Source of the DNA: Numida meleagris
Lineage: Eukaryota; Chordata; Aves; Galliformes; Numididae
Direction: 5' to 3'
NCBI RefSeq assembly: GCF_002078875.1
Contig: NC_034410.1
Location: 103,298,138 to 103,362,137 of the forward strand
Length of the DNA stretch: 64,000 nt
The notes below the pieces were generated by a model. The model searched no databases. It was not told the origin of the DNA and was given only the letters and a program-made list of their open reading frames with translations. Positions 38,593 to 50,164 of the stretch are shown here, one piece after another. Both the position numbers and the translations under genes were made by a program. Numbering within the stretch: position 1 is the first letter of the stretch; each line of letters starts with the position of its first letter.

Positions 38593-38657
<65 letters not shown>
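38593..38657 (+). repeat. A65 homopolymer closing the T-poor block
   Basis: Sixty-five uninterrupted A on the + strand, exactly at the right edge of the T-poor block. On the next base composition returns to ordinary flanking DNA. It could be a retroposition poly(A) tail on a + strand unit or simply slippage growth in A-rich DNA. The exact length is likely to vary between individuals and assemblies. Confidence 0.95.
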
Positions 38658-38659
<2 letters not shown>

Positions 38660-39719
38660 CTGAAACCAGGTCTTCAGATATGACCAAACACAAACATTTC
38701 AGCCAATTATAAATTTTGCAGACTGCAGTCAGCATTTGCACATATTCATTTTAATTAATTCTTATTGCCACCATAGGAAATGTTACTGAAGGTGATGTTG
38801 ACAGAAAGCATCTGCCAATTCTCGTCCATCTTCTTGCAGATTTCCCTTGACAGAGGGGTTTGGCTTTGTAGATGTGCAGTGGAATAAGAAGGGACACCCT
38901 GGTCTTGCCATCTCCCCGCAGTCACTCTTCAGGCACAAAAGCTTGCAGACTGATGGGTGGGGAAGTAGCAGCAGCGGTTCCCAGGAAGGAAAATCACTGC
39001 AGCTTCCTGCGGTTCTTCCAGGATGAGGTGGGTTGGGATGATGCAGGCAAACTGATATTCAGTTATGGTTTGCTTCCTTCATAACTGGAGGTCTTTCATG
39101 CAGCTCCTGGACCAAAACATCTTATTCCTTGCCACAGAGCAAGACACACAGGCTGCATTTGAGCTGCTCAAATGCTATGAATAACTCTCAAACTCTTCAC
39201 ACTTACCCTAAACTTACAAGCTCAATGAACTTCTCACATTACTTCACACTATCTTAGATACTGTTAAATAGGTGAAGATTTTCACTTAAAGCCATTGCCA
39301 TACATGTTGGCAATCTGTTTAGAGGGGCTGACATACAGAGATGAATGTCACATCTTGCCCCTTGTGTTCACAGTATCAACTTTAATCCTTAAAGATAAAT
39401 TTAGTTTTGTCCACACATTCAAGATCATGACTGTAATAGTGATCTTAAAGAACACACTTGGGTGCATTAATGACCATTCCACAGGTATTTTCTATGAATC
39501 AGAGCTTGTTCTACAACAGTAGTATTAATTAATGTATTTATTTATTGGGAGAGCTGAAAATAGGCTATTTTCCTAAAAAGGTAGGTTAGATTTTTCAAAT
39601 CAAACAACAAAGTTATGTGCTGTTGCAAGAAGCCTCTACCATGAATCAAGTTTGAGTTTTCATGGCAGAACACACACTGCTGTGTGAGCTCGTCACTGGA
39701 AAACATCATGTATCAGAAA
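38658..39719. other. Unique non-coding stretch right of the T-poor block
   Basis: It starts with ccctgaaaccaggtcttcag. Segment 38870-39080 is somewhat GC-richer, with a 70-codon frame that I cannot assign. No repeat recognised. Confidence 0.5.
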
Positions 39720-40297
39720 CAGTGAGCCCAGCAGGACAAGGGAACTGATTATTATACTGCATGTGATACTGCTGAGCCTGCACCTTGAATACTGTGTTCA
39801 GTCTGAGTTCAGTCTCACTACAAGAACAATGTTGAGTTGCTCAGATATGTTCAGAGAAGAGCAACAAAACTGGTGAAGGGACTAGAAAACAAGAGTTATG
39901 AGGAGATGCTGAGGGAACTGGAGTTATTTAGTCTGGAGAGGATGAGGGGAGGCCTCATTGCTTTCTACAGCTACCTGAAAGGTTGCTCTGTGGAGGCTGT
40001 CAGTCTCTTTTCTTAGATGATAAGTGATAGGATGCAAAGAAAAAGCCTCAGGTTGCACTAGGAGAGGTTTAGATTGGATTTTAGGAAGAATTTCGTCATG
40101 GAAAGAGTGGTCAAGCATTGGAATGGTGTCCAGGGCAGTGGTGGAGTCTCCGTTCCTTGAAATATTTGAGATACATAGTCATGGTACTAAGAGTTTTAGT
40201 GGTACCAAAGGTTTAGTGATGAGACTTGGTAGATCAACTTATTGGTTGGACTTGACGATCCTGAAGATCTTTTCCAACCAGATGATCTATAATTCTG
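39720..40297 (+). mobile_element. CR1 LINE 3' portion, plus orientation
   Basis: It begins in the ORF2 C-terminal part (ctgcaccttgaatactgtgt is the LEYCV codon region), then gttcagagaagagcaacaaa, gagatgctgagggaactgga and ggagaggatgaggggaggcc. The untranslated 3' region follows with gcattggaatggtgtccagg and tggttggacttgacgatcct, ending in aattctgtg. About 575 bp, moderately diverged, with frames broken. The 3' part resembles the copy at 49,905-50,164 (tggttggactagatgatctt), so the two probably belong to related CR1 subfamilies. Confidence 0.9.
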
Positions 40298-42259
40298 TGC
40301 AAATGAGTGAATTCAGGATGATTGCTTGTCAGTGACACCAAAATCCACTGGCAAACAGGCAGACACTAACATAACAAAGACCTATTCTGTTCAAGGATTT
40401 AAAACTGAAGGAAACCTCTTTCAGTCTAAGTAGAAACTGCACTGGGTGCCAATAAAAGCAAGGGAGAACTGGATTGATAGCTCTCTTAACTGCCTGGTTT
40501 GGAAGATGTGCATCTACATCATAGACTGGTTAAGCTTTCACAGAGGTTATTTTGTTATATCCAAGGAGAAAGGATTGCAACAATCCATATCACAACAAAC
40601 CAAAACTTGGATTACAGAAGCTGGGTTCACATCTGAAGTCAAGTTTCTTTGCTATCCATAGGCATTCCTTCCAGTGACTATAATAAACATCCAAGAATGG
40701 AGCAAAACCTGAGACTGAATCCAATACTGTAACCTAAACAAGGGATAAGAGCAGTCTACTAGCTGACACTATGCATGCCGTTTTTCCTTTCATCAAAGTG
40801 GTGTCCCTTTTTAAGAAGTTACAACTCATATTTCTTGGCATCAGACTACGCTCTTTTCATCTTAAATTCCATTTATCATCGCATTAGAGGATCATTCATA
40901 TTTGACATTTAAGACACTATAAATGGATGTTATCTTCTGTGACACAGTATTACACATATGCTTACTGAGAAGAAACACGACATTTAACAGAAGTTTTCCA
41001 GGTGAGAGCTACTGAGGAAGAGCTGGAGGAAGTTCCAAGTAAACAGCTTCAAATTTTCAGATAGAAATGAAATAAGACATTTAGAAATGACAAGTTCTCC
41101 CCACTCTCTCAATCTCTTAGCTAAGTCAAATGCCTCAGATGCCAGATAAGCTAAAATAGTGATAGCACTGAGGCCTCATCTACTTGTATCTGTGAATAGG
41201 TCAAATCAGTGGCAAAGGGCTCTCTCTACACCTCAACTAGTATGAGACTTTACCAGCAATCAATGAAGCCAAACATAGAAAAAACCTGGGCTGTCACCAA
41301 CTCCTGGTTGTGAAGCAAGTTGTGTCTGGGGCTGTGGAGGTCACTGGTGTCAAAAAGATGGCTTCTTCATCAGAAGCTGGAGCAATCATTTAGAAACTGT
41401 GCAAAACAATGAAGAAAAGAAAACAAGCAAAATATGAGTGGCTTCAAGGCTGTTGACTGATCTGCAAAACTCTTATCTTCTGTTTCAGTATCATTCTTCT
41501 GTGAAGCTGAGAAGACCTGAGGCTAATCTGAAAAGCAGGAAACCCTAATAGGATAGCTACAAGAAATGTGCCAGTGAAATAAGGTGTAATAGATGATACC
41601 CAAGTTTTCAAAAGTGACAATGAGAATTCATGAGCCCAACAAGAGAACAACATTCCCCAGACACTGAATTACTGTACCTTTATTCCACAGCATTTCTAAT
41701 TAGCATCCCATCCTGGGTTTGAAACTAAACTGCAGAGCTTACAACAATGGCTGCATCTCAGTACATATCAGCTTCTGTTTATTGGAATGCCTTCATGAAT
41801 TAGATCTGCAAGAATTTTTATTGAAACCAAGCCCTAAGTATCTTTGTAGATTTAGCTCTTGGAAAAGTGGTTGGGCTCATATCAGACAGTCATTTTCAAG
41901 TTTCATGCTTAGTAAAGTGCTGAAACTGAATTAGCACTAATGCTTTTCCAAGGTTTGTTAACCTTGCTTGCTCAACAGCTGCTCTCTGTTCATTATAAGA
42001 CTGAAAAGGAGCTGTAACAGCCTTGGCATTGCCAGGATTTGGGGAGCAGTGCTCTAAAAGCTTCTGAACAGTTTTCTTATCAGTGAAGGATGATTGGCAA
42101 ATGTCAGCAGTCTGAGGCCTTTTACATCGTGCAATGATGAATGCCACAGACGTACAGTAAATAGGGCTGCTGTGAAATTTAATGGCTGCTTTAGATGCTT
42201 CGTTTCTTATTAGAAAAGGTCACCCATTGTCCTAGCTCACATGATTAATGTGGACTCCT

Positions 42260-42530
42260 GTATCTTTATGGGCTATTTCTACAATATGAGCTTTGCAAGC
42301 GACTGTTTGTTCGTCAATTCAGTCTATTCCAAGGTTTACTACTCAATGTGAATTTAGATTTGTTGTTGAATACAAGCATTTTTCCAGCAGGCTTGTGTAA
42401 GCTGTCCTACTGGGAAGAAGCTTATGTCTGGGGCCTAAACAATATCTGTAGCGCACTTTAGTACAATTTGCTCCAGCGGGATTGCTGAAAATCATGTTTG
42501 CAGAGCCATTTTAAATAAATAAATTACTAA
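42260..42530. promoter_or_regulatory. Candidate conserved non-coding element
   Basis: This non-repetitive segment has balanced base use and a dense mixture of words such as gctttgcaagcgactg, aaacaatatctgtagcgcac and ttaaataaataaatta. It contains no open frame of note. This is a judgement by texture; no alignment was possible. Confidence 0.18.
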
Positions 42531-44975
42531 ATACATGCATTTCTCTACCTGTTTTCTGTGAATTTGAAACAGGATTTGTGTTGTTAGTTTGTTGGGTTTT
42601 TTTATCACCATTATTTCCCTAAGGTTTGGGCAGCTTAATGCCATCCATACAAAGAAAAAATATTAACAGGTTCGAGTTTTCTGCTTCTAAAGTTCTTCAC
42701 CTTACACCAGTGAGCCCAGCACTTAACAATAAGCCTCATTAGTTTTAGGGATATTGAGCACTGAAAGGCAGAACCTTTTTCTAGCAGAAAGGGACAAATG
42801 CCTTTCAATAAGACCTCAGGGAGAATCAGAGGCAAGGTCACATTTGATTTACGAATCCCAGGACTCATATCTCAATCAAGTGCAGTTCATTCTTGATCAT
42901 ACATATTTAGTTTCAATGTCCTTTATTCAAAAGTACAATAGTGGACAGCTAAATGGGTATTTTAAAAAAAGGAAGCAACACATCAGTGAAAAAGGGAAAA
43001 GAATAATGAAATTAAATCCATGATTTCTTTAAACTGGCTGAATTTCCTGAACAACTCATATTCCTTAACTTATTCCTTGCTTATTTTGTATTTCAAATAA
43101 GGCCTACCCTCCCCACAGTCCTTAGGTATGTAACTGTTATCAGTATTTCACAGGATTTTGAGAGGGAAGGCACTAAACAAAGAAACCTAAATGACTGAAC
43201 TAAGTATCTACAGCAGAAGTTAAACTGTATATACAAAGGTATATGTAATACTGCTACACGCACAAGGTAAAATTTACCAATTTAATGGCAAGCTAATGTC
43301 ACTGACAGGTTATGCTTTCAAATACCTGAATTATTAAGATATACCAAACCCATGAGCACTTCTAAAAAGCAGGCGTTTATATAAGAATGTTCAGATTATT
43401 AGGAAATAGAAAGAGGCATGAGACGTGTTTTGTGCACATTAAATTTGACTCAGAAGCTAAGAATATGCAGTTTGATTTTGCTGCAGAGGTTCAAGCCCCA
43501 TGTTTTGTTTAGCCACATTTATTGCTGTAGCTGCCCAAATATCCCAGTCAGTACAAGCATAAAGCGAAAGAAATGTCTGTCAGCAATCACAGTCTTTCAC
43601 CCAATATTCTGCAAGGTTTTACAACTGTGTCTTCCATTAAAATGAGATCAGCTTATGTTGGTTTACTGAACTGCTGAATATGGATAACAATTATTTACCA
43701 CAATTTAAAGACATTAGGAACTTGTCAGAATCAAATCAATTCTTGGTTAAGTAAGGAACATTAATAATTGCCAGCTGATGAAACTAATATGGATTTTATT
43801 TTAAATGGAGAGAGAAAGAAAATATTCATCATCCTTGTCATTTTTATGGAGTTATTCAGAGAATAAATTATTGATGATAGGCACAGGACTGGTGAATAGG
43901 CTGTAGAAGTTTAGGTACTTGTCAATTTAAGAAGTATGAATACAATCAAATGCAGAATTACGACAAAAATGGATGCAATGGCTGACAGTTCTTCACCAGT
44001 GAAGAAGAGATACAAATGATTTGCACAGAATCAGACAAAAAGAGAAAGGATTTGGTTCAAGACTCTGCACTATTTGGGAACATGAGAATCTGCAAGGCTA
44101 CTCGGAAAATATTACCAAAAAAAAAAAAGATAACCTCCTGCATCTTCCATAATTTCCAAGGTAACTTGCAATACTTCCAGTTTGCATACTTGTGCCTTGG
44201 CTTCTACACTTGGGAAAACACTGCACTTCGTACAAGAACTACAGGGTACATCAGAGGATGCTGCGCAACCTGCATTGCCAGAGGGAAAAAGACCTCATTC
44301 ACAGCTGGGGCACCAGTGCTGCAGGCTCTGTATCAGCACTGAGCTTGCAAGGGATGAGAGATGGCAGCAGATGGGTGGCCGTGTGCTTTGAAGCTGTGTT
44401 TTGACACTTTGATGGGTTGTTCTGCAGGTGAGTGAGCAAGCTGCCTCTGCTGAGGAGAAAGGGCTACAACTACATTGCTGTAGGCCAGTCTATATGATTA
44501 GGGATCAACCATTATTTTTTGTATAAGTGCTTTTATTTTTCTTTAATAATAATACATGAGGGAATTATTACCTGAGTATTAGAAAAAATTTACCTTCAAA
44601 TGTTTCCTTTCTATCAAAGGCTACTGAAAGCTAGGCTCTACATTTTCAGCTATATGTTGGTAGCCATGATCTTTATTTGAATTATAGCCTCCCAAGTTAA
44701 TTCTGGTTTTAATCTGTGCTTAATAATAGTCACACACTGGTGTGATTTAGGCAAGGGAATAATGATAAAATAAATTAGTATTCCTGGTTAATGTTATAAT
44801 TTGTTATAATTTGCTTGTGAAGTTATGCTTGTGTGACTCAGATTCGTAATGCTGTGTAGCAAACATAACTTTTGATCTTTGGCTATGCCAGAAGAGATCC
44901 CGCTATTGACATCTAATATGGAACATTTTCATGTGGCTACTAAGAATGACAACAAACTGCTCTTTGAAAGGCTGT

Positions 44976-45002
44976 CTATATATATATACACGCACATATA
45001 TG
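44976..45002. repeat. Imperfect TA/CA microsatellite
   Basis: Alternating TA and CA dinucleotides (ctatatatatatacacgcac and on into atatatg). Confidence 0.85.
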
Positions 45003-48000
45003 TATTGATCTAACACTTAGAGTTCTTTTCAGCAATCCAGAGACACAGGATTCTGTAGGCTTCCTTTTAAAGCTCCACAAGGGTTTCTTTTAAAACTGCA
45101 AATACTGTGTTCCCAATGCTAAATTAAAATTGTGACTTAATTTTAATTATGTGCTTGCCCTATAAGAAATATTGAGCATTGAGAAGAAATTTAGGCTTCT
45201 TTTTGTTTGGAAAAAAGAATCTGAAATTACAGCTCTGCTTTTGGCCACTGACCTCCTAATAGAGTTGAGTAATATTTTACTGTAAAGAATTTACACCACA
45301 AATAGCATGTTACATTCCAGTACATTTCAGATCACAGAACAGAGATTTTTTAAACCCAGCTATATATATATACAACTGAATTCATCTGAAAATTTAAGAT
45401 GTTTTCATGGGAATTTACCATCTAATGAGGAAGATTTTAAAATTTCATTTGCACAAATACCATCAAAATGAGATAGTAGATACTTGTCAGTTACAAGTAA
45501 ATAAATCCTAATCCATGAGGGGAAAATGGGCATTGGATTATCCAGTGCTATAGCTCACTTGTCATCCCTTGGATAAACTGATGATTAAGGAAAAGTACTT
45601 TGTAATGCATGGTTTAACCCTCCTGATTTCATTATAATGATCTGAATGAGATATGTACGATGAAGTGATTAAGACTCATGAGTCTCTAGACTGTAAGAGG
45701 AGAACACAATCTCTAAAAGGAGCTCTGGTGAGACATCCCAACTTGAGACCCCGATGATACCTTATAGGCTTGTTATGGAAGAAAGTGCTAAGTTCTAGAG
45801 TCTAAGGAAGACTTCATTGCCATCGTGGGGCTGTTACATTATTTAATGTACGGTGCTTGCTCCTCCAAGCTTGGTCCGTGACACTGACTACAGTGACAAC
45901 TCCCTGCATGAAATTCTTACTCTTCCTAAAAATCCATGAGAAAACCATGTTATTTAGTCTGTCGTGTGCTCTTGTTAACCAGATCCTGCTGCAAGAGTGT
46001 TCTAGCCTCCATCCAGCTCTCTCAGAGTTGGAAGAAAACATAACAACTAAACAGCTTGGAGTATGCGCTGGGCTTAAGACTGCTTGTTCCAATCTCTGGT
46101 CATATCAAAAAGCAGATGCTTATGCACAGGGAGCCTGCAGCAGCACAGTTATGGTGGAGCAGTGTGGCAGCTCAGCTGCAGTCCTGAGGACTGCAACTTT
46201 CCATTCATGGTTTTAAGTTATGCTTATGTCAGCTTTGAGATCTGCATCTAAGTTTCTTTTTGTCAATTTCTCTTGAGCTTCTGCATAACTGGGGAGTTTA
46301 AACATGACCTGTAAAAGGGCCACTGTGGGGAGAAAAAGCAGTAGTTGCCCAGGGGATGGGAGACATGGTTGAAGGCAGGGGCATAGCTGGCAGGGGGCTT
46401 GGGCTATAGTACATCTTGAGGCTGTAGTAGCATCATTTTCAGGTGGCACAGACTTTTTCTTTGTAAACTCTACAGAAGCAAAGCCACTCAAAGATGTGGA
46501 AGCAAGAATCCTTCCTGCATCTGACCCATCCGCTGGTCTCACAGAACACCCCATTTCTACGTTTCTGGGTGCAAATTATTATCTGTCACAGGGTGTGCAT
46601 TCTCTTGTGACAGATTTTTTCCTAGGAAGAGAAGAGAATTTGCACACTGATACATCTTTTCGGATATATATCTTGTAGGGTAAAACCCAGGCCAAAAGCG
46701 TAACTTACTCCCTTGCTTTATACGCACTTTTAGTAATTTCAAAACCTGTCAACCCTCCCTACTTTTTATGGCTGTTCTTCATGCAACTTTTAATTAACAA
46801 TAACTTTTCACATTAAAATTTAATTAATTTTTCCCCTATAGTGAATCATTGGTCAACAATTCACAGCAAGTCTTATTAAAATCCAATGTAATTACTCTCT
46901 ACGCATCCTGAGAACATTACAAACATTTGGTTCTTATGGCCACAATGATTAAAGAATTGAATTTACTGAACATTATTGTTAGAGCTTACATATCCACTAA
47001 GTCAAATGTATTGGTGCTTTGTGCTAGACTTGTAAAAACTACACTTCACCCAGCCAAGCAACTAAGCTAAATCCTTTTTATCAGATTGTAATTGGAAAGG
47101 ACTGTGGAGTTTGTAGGAAAATTTGTAAGTGCCATTCTTCTTTTTGTTCTTATTGCTTGGATTGCTGATTGCACTTTCCCCTGACTGCCTCACTGGATTT
47201 TCCACCAGGGATTTACAACAGCTCACCATATAAAGAAGAAAATAACAAAATAATTAATGACCCATTGGCGCCTGCCAATTCTGAAGAGGCTTTTTACCTG
47301 GGGCTTCCAGTATTTCATAATTATTTGACACTACTGACTGCTTTTGCCAAGTCCACATATTTCCATAGCCTGCTGCAGAGTGCACAAATACATTCCAGGG
47401 TTCCAATTATGCACCAGCTCAGCCCTACACGTAGCTCTTCCACTCAATTTACAATGGTCACAGGTGTTTCTTAGGATTCAGCATGCACTGCACCAATCAT
47501 CACATACCTCCCATTACTTCTTGAGTGTCAAAGGCTCTTTTTGCCTCCTTTGTCCCTTCTCTCTCCCTCTACTTGCACATGAATCACTCCTACATTAGCA
47601 GTATAAAAACAACCTGCAAGATTTTTGTTGCGATGCTTCTCAGACACCGGTTTGCAATAAGCTTAGGGAAATAAGCAGATAGAAAATTAATTAATTAAGA
47701 CAAAGATCTTTGGCCAAGAAGCTGGTCTAAGTTTACAAAGTGAAAGTCCTGTATAGCAAGATAGGATTAAATGCACAAGAGATCTCTCTGGCATTTGTTT
47801 TCCAGATAGCTTTTGTGACAGAAGAAGCTCCACACTGCCACATGAAGATCAGTGACTTCCAGAGTCTGAAGGCAGATTGCATTTCTCTTGCTTTCCCTAT
47901 CAATCACAGATGCTGCAGACACTTTGTGCCCACCCACCACCCAGCAGGTGTTCCCAGTAAACCTGCTCTCCATTCCAGATGGGCTTGATTTGAATTAACT

Positions 48001-48887
48001 GTGACCTTCTTGGCACCAGTGAAGGTATCCCTTTGGGCGTTAATGCGGGTGATCAGAACAGCTGAAATTCAGCTTATAGAAATGAGGATATACAATCTCA
48101 TCTCCTTTCTCAAGTCAGCAATGAATCTCAAATGTATTCACAGTCCCCTATACTGACAACAACATATTATATTTCAAAGAGTAATCTGAAAGGGAAAAAA
48201 CAAATACATCAAGACTGTCACAGTACTAAAGAAAAAAGGGAATTAATATGTTTCCCTTACAGGACTAGTCACCTGTTTCCGGGATTTAGATGCAGGGATC
48301 TACTTGTATGCTCAAATGATTCCAAAAACCGACTAAGAAGTAACCTTGACATTTCTAGCCCCTTAAAGGAGGGATCACACTAGAATTACTGACAACTGCA
48401 CACACAACTTCCCATGAGCTAGCTCTTTCTTTTAAAGTAAGGAAAAATGTCTTTCCAATTTTTTGCCTAACTGCAATTTCAACAGTCTACTCTCCTGGGG
48501 CAAAATTATAGTGCATGTACGAAAAGATTACTAAAAGATGAAGGAAAAAAAAGGGGAACTGCTAAGTCACACTACTATGAAGCTTTCTTGCAGTCAAGGT
48601 CTCTCAGAAACCAGCTGCCATGGGAAACCTTTACAGCAGGGTTGAGTGCTTCTTGCTGTTGCTTTCTTTCTCACCAGTGCTTCAGCTACCACTTATGAAG
48701 CCATTCCTGACCCAGCAACATAACAACGAACTGTACATGAGCAGAGCACAAGAAGGAAATGAAACAGGGGAGGACAAGAACAGTTCATAACATACTGTGA
48801 AATTTTGCACAGTGATGTACTTTGGATCTAGGGAGTAAAGGTTGTTGGGAGGACAAGGAATTGAAGAGGGGGTTGTATTAAATATCA

Positions 48888-48892
48888 CATGA
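48888..48892. repeat. Left target-site duplication of the solo LTR
   Basis: catga, repeated exactly at 49426-49430 directly after the LTR. Confidence 0.8.
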
Positions 48893-49425
48893 TGCTGTGA
48901 TTTAACTCAGCAGGTGACTCAGCACCACACAGTTGTTTGCCCACTCCTCACTTCCCAGTGGGGTGGGGGAGAGAGTTGGGGAAAAAAGAGTGGAACTCAT
49001 GGGCTGAGATAAAACTATTACTAAGGTAGAGAAAAGGAAAAGGATGATAGTTATGACTATATATATATGAATGTATATAACAAGTGATGTACAAGCAATT
49101 GCTCATCACTCTCTGACCAGTGCCCAGCTAGCCCCCCAAACAGCAGACGACGGAGATGAACTCCCACCCCCTTCAAAACTCCTTCTGTGTGGTGTTGTAT
49201 AGTAAGGAATATCCCTTTAGCCAGTTTAAGCCCATTGTCCTAATTCTGTTCCCTCTCAGCTCCTTGGGCCCTTCACTGAGAATGGCCTTGGCTCTGTACA
49301 ACACTGCTTAGCAGCAACTATAAACATTGGTGTGTTATCAACATTGTTTTTCTCCTAGAACCAAAGACATAGCATCATATCAGGCACTCTAAAGAAAACA
49401 ATTCCATCCCTAAGAAACTAAGACA
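48893..49425 (-). mobile_element. Solo LTR of an avian endogenous retrovirus, minus orientation
   Basis: The 533-bp segment starts with TG (tgctgtgatttaactcagca) and ends with CA (taagaaactaagaca). It is flanked on both sides by the 5-bp direct repeat catga at 48888-48892 and 49426-49430, the duplication left by integrase. The interior follows a widespread avian LTR read backwards: agcaccacacagttgtttgc, ctcatgggctgagataaaac, ggaatatccctttagccagt, cttggctctgtacaacactg, ttatcaacattgtttttctc. In its own sense the LTR therefore reads on the minus strand. No gag, pol or env remains adjoin it, so recombination between two LTRs most likely removed the provirus. The class is uncertain; a 5-bp duplication is usual for ERVL and some class I elements, while ERVK gives 6. 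Confidence 0.88.
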
Positions 49426-49430
49426 CATGA
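49426..49430. repeat. Right target-site duplication of the solo LTR
   Basis: catga, matching 48888-48892 directly before the LTR. Confidence 0.8.
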
Positions 49431-49904
49431 CAAATCAGTTGCTACCAGAACCTTAAACTAACTGATTTTTCCTTTTTTTTTTCCCAGTATTTCTTATTTC
49501 AACAAAAAGTCAGCTCACAGATTGGCAGGAATTCTTAGTCACAAAAGAAAGAAAACCTTTCCTAAATCACAGGTGGGATCTAGCATACGCATTTGCTAAT
49601 AAACAGAAGAACCTGCACTTCGCCTGAGGACAGACAGAAAAGTGAGATGACAAAAGCCATGTAAAACTTGAAAATAACAACACGGACAGTTTGTGCGGCT
49701 GAGGTAAGAGTTTCAAACTGCTTTGCTGTTTATGTGAGCTCACAGTCCTTCAGCAACTTGCACTTTCAGTTTTGGAAGTTACAAGGGAACAATCACAACA
49801 TTCAGCTTCAAGTGAGAATGCGCAAAGACACTGTTAGGCCAAAGTACATTTTCTGATGTGGAAGGTCTACTCTTCTATGTCTTCCGTGATGGGACCGGCC
49901 TTTT
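49431..49904. other. Unique non-coding stretch between LTR and CR1
   Basis: No feature recognised other than short T and A runs near 49470. Confidence 0.5.
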
Positions 49905-50164
49905 CTTTCAGGTAACAGCAGTAAGACAAGAGGGAACAGCCTCAAGTTGCACCAGGGGAGATTCGGGATATTAGGAAAAATTTCTTCTCAGAAAGAGTGG
50001 TGATGCATTGGAACAGGCTGCCCAGGGAGGCGGTGGAGTCACCACCCCTGGAGGTGTTTAAGGAAAGGGTAGATGTAGTATTTAGGGACAATACTGGTGG
50101 TATGTGGTTGGTTGGACTAGATGATCTTTGAGGTCTTTTCCAACCTTAATGATTCCATGATTCC
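49905..50164 (+). mobile_element. Short CR1 LINE 3' end, plus orientation
   Basis: About 260 bp of CR1 3' region: gcctcaagttgcaccagggg, ggatattaggaaaaatttct, gcattggaacaggctgccca, ggttggactagatgatcttt, and a tail of aatgattccatgattcc. It is one of the less decayed copies in the window. The 5' edge is approximate. Confidence 0.93.

Larger units (their letters stand above)
34690..38657. repeat. T-poor, A/C-rich degenerate nonamer tandem block
   Basis: Over about 3.97 kb the + strand nearly lacks T; for example 36601-36720 contains only 4 T in 120 bases, while both flanks look like ordinary AT-rich DNA. Phased 9-base steps are visible at several places: 36622-36675 (aacaacaag, agcaacaag, agccaccag, ggggccaag, aaggccaac, aacaccaac), 36891-36908 (aacaagagg twice), 37938-37964 (tctaaaaaa, cttaaaaaa, cctaaaaaa), 38042-38077 (cctatcact, cctatcacc, actatcgcc, aacttcacc) and 38281-38298 (aagcagcaa twice). 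CpG is frequent here and scarce in the flanks. Open frames of up to 211 codons on the minus strand are low-complexity Phe/Leu/Val/Cys-rich strings produced by the lack of T on the opposite strand and the 9-base period. I do not recognise a named family. Edges: left gradual (34680-34720), right abrupt. Confidence 0.85.
40298..48892. other. Long unique non-coding stretch
   Basis: No repeat family recognised over 8.6 kb. TA/CA microsatellite-like patches occur at 44976-45002 and 45361-45373. Segment 42260-42530 is a candidate conserved non-coding element. A minus-strand frame at 46213-46554 is mildly protein-like but unassigned. Confidence 0.5.

Noticed and set aside
34650..38663. 6-bp direct repeat ccctga at 34650-34655 and 38658-38663 as target duplication of the T-poor block
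   Set aside because: Only six bases match, and the left copy lies about 35 bp outside the compositional boundary, across a T-rich stretch. Probably chance.
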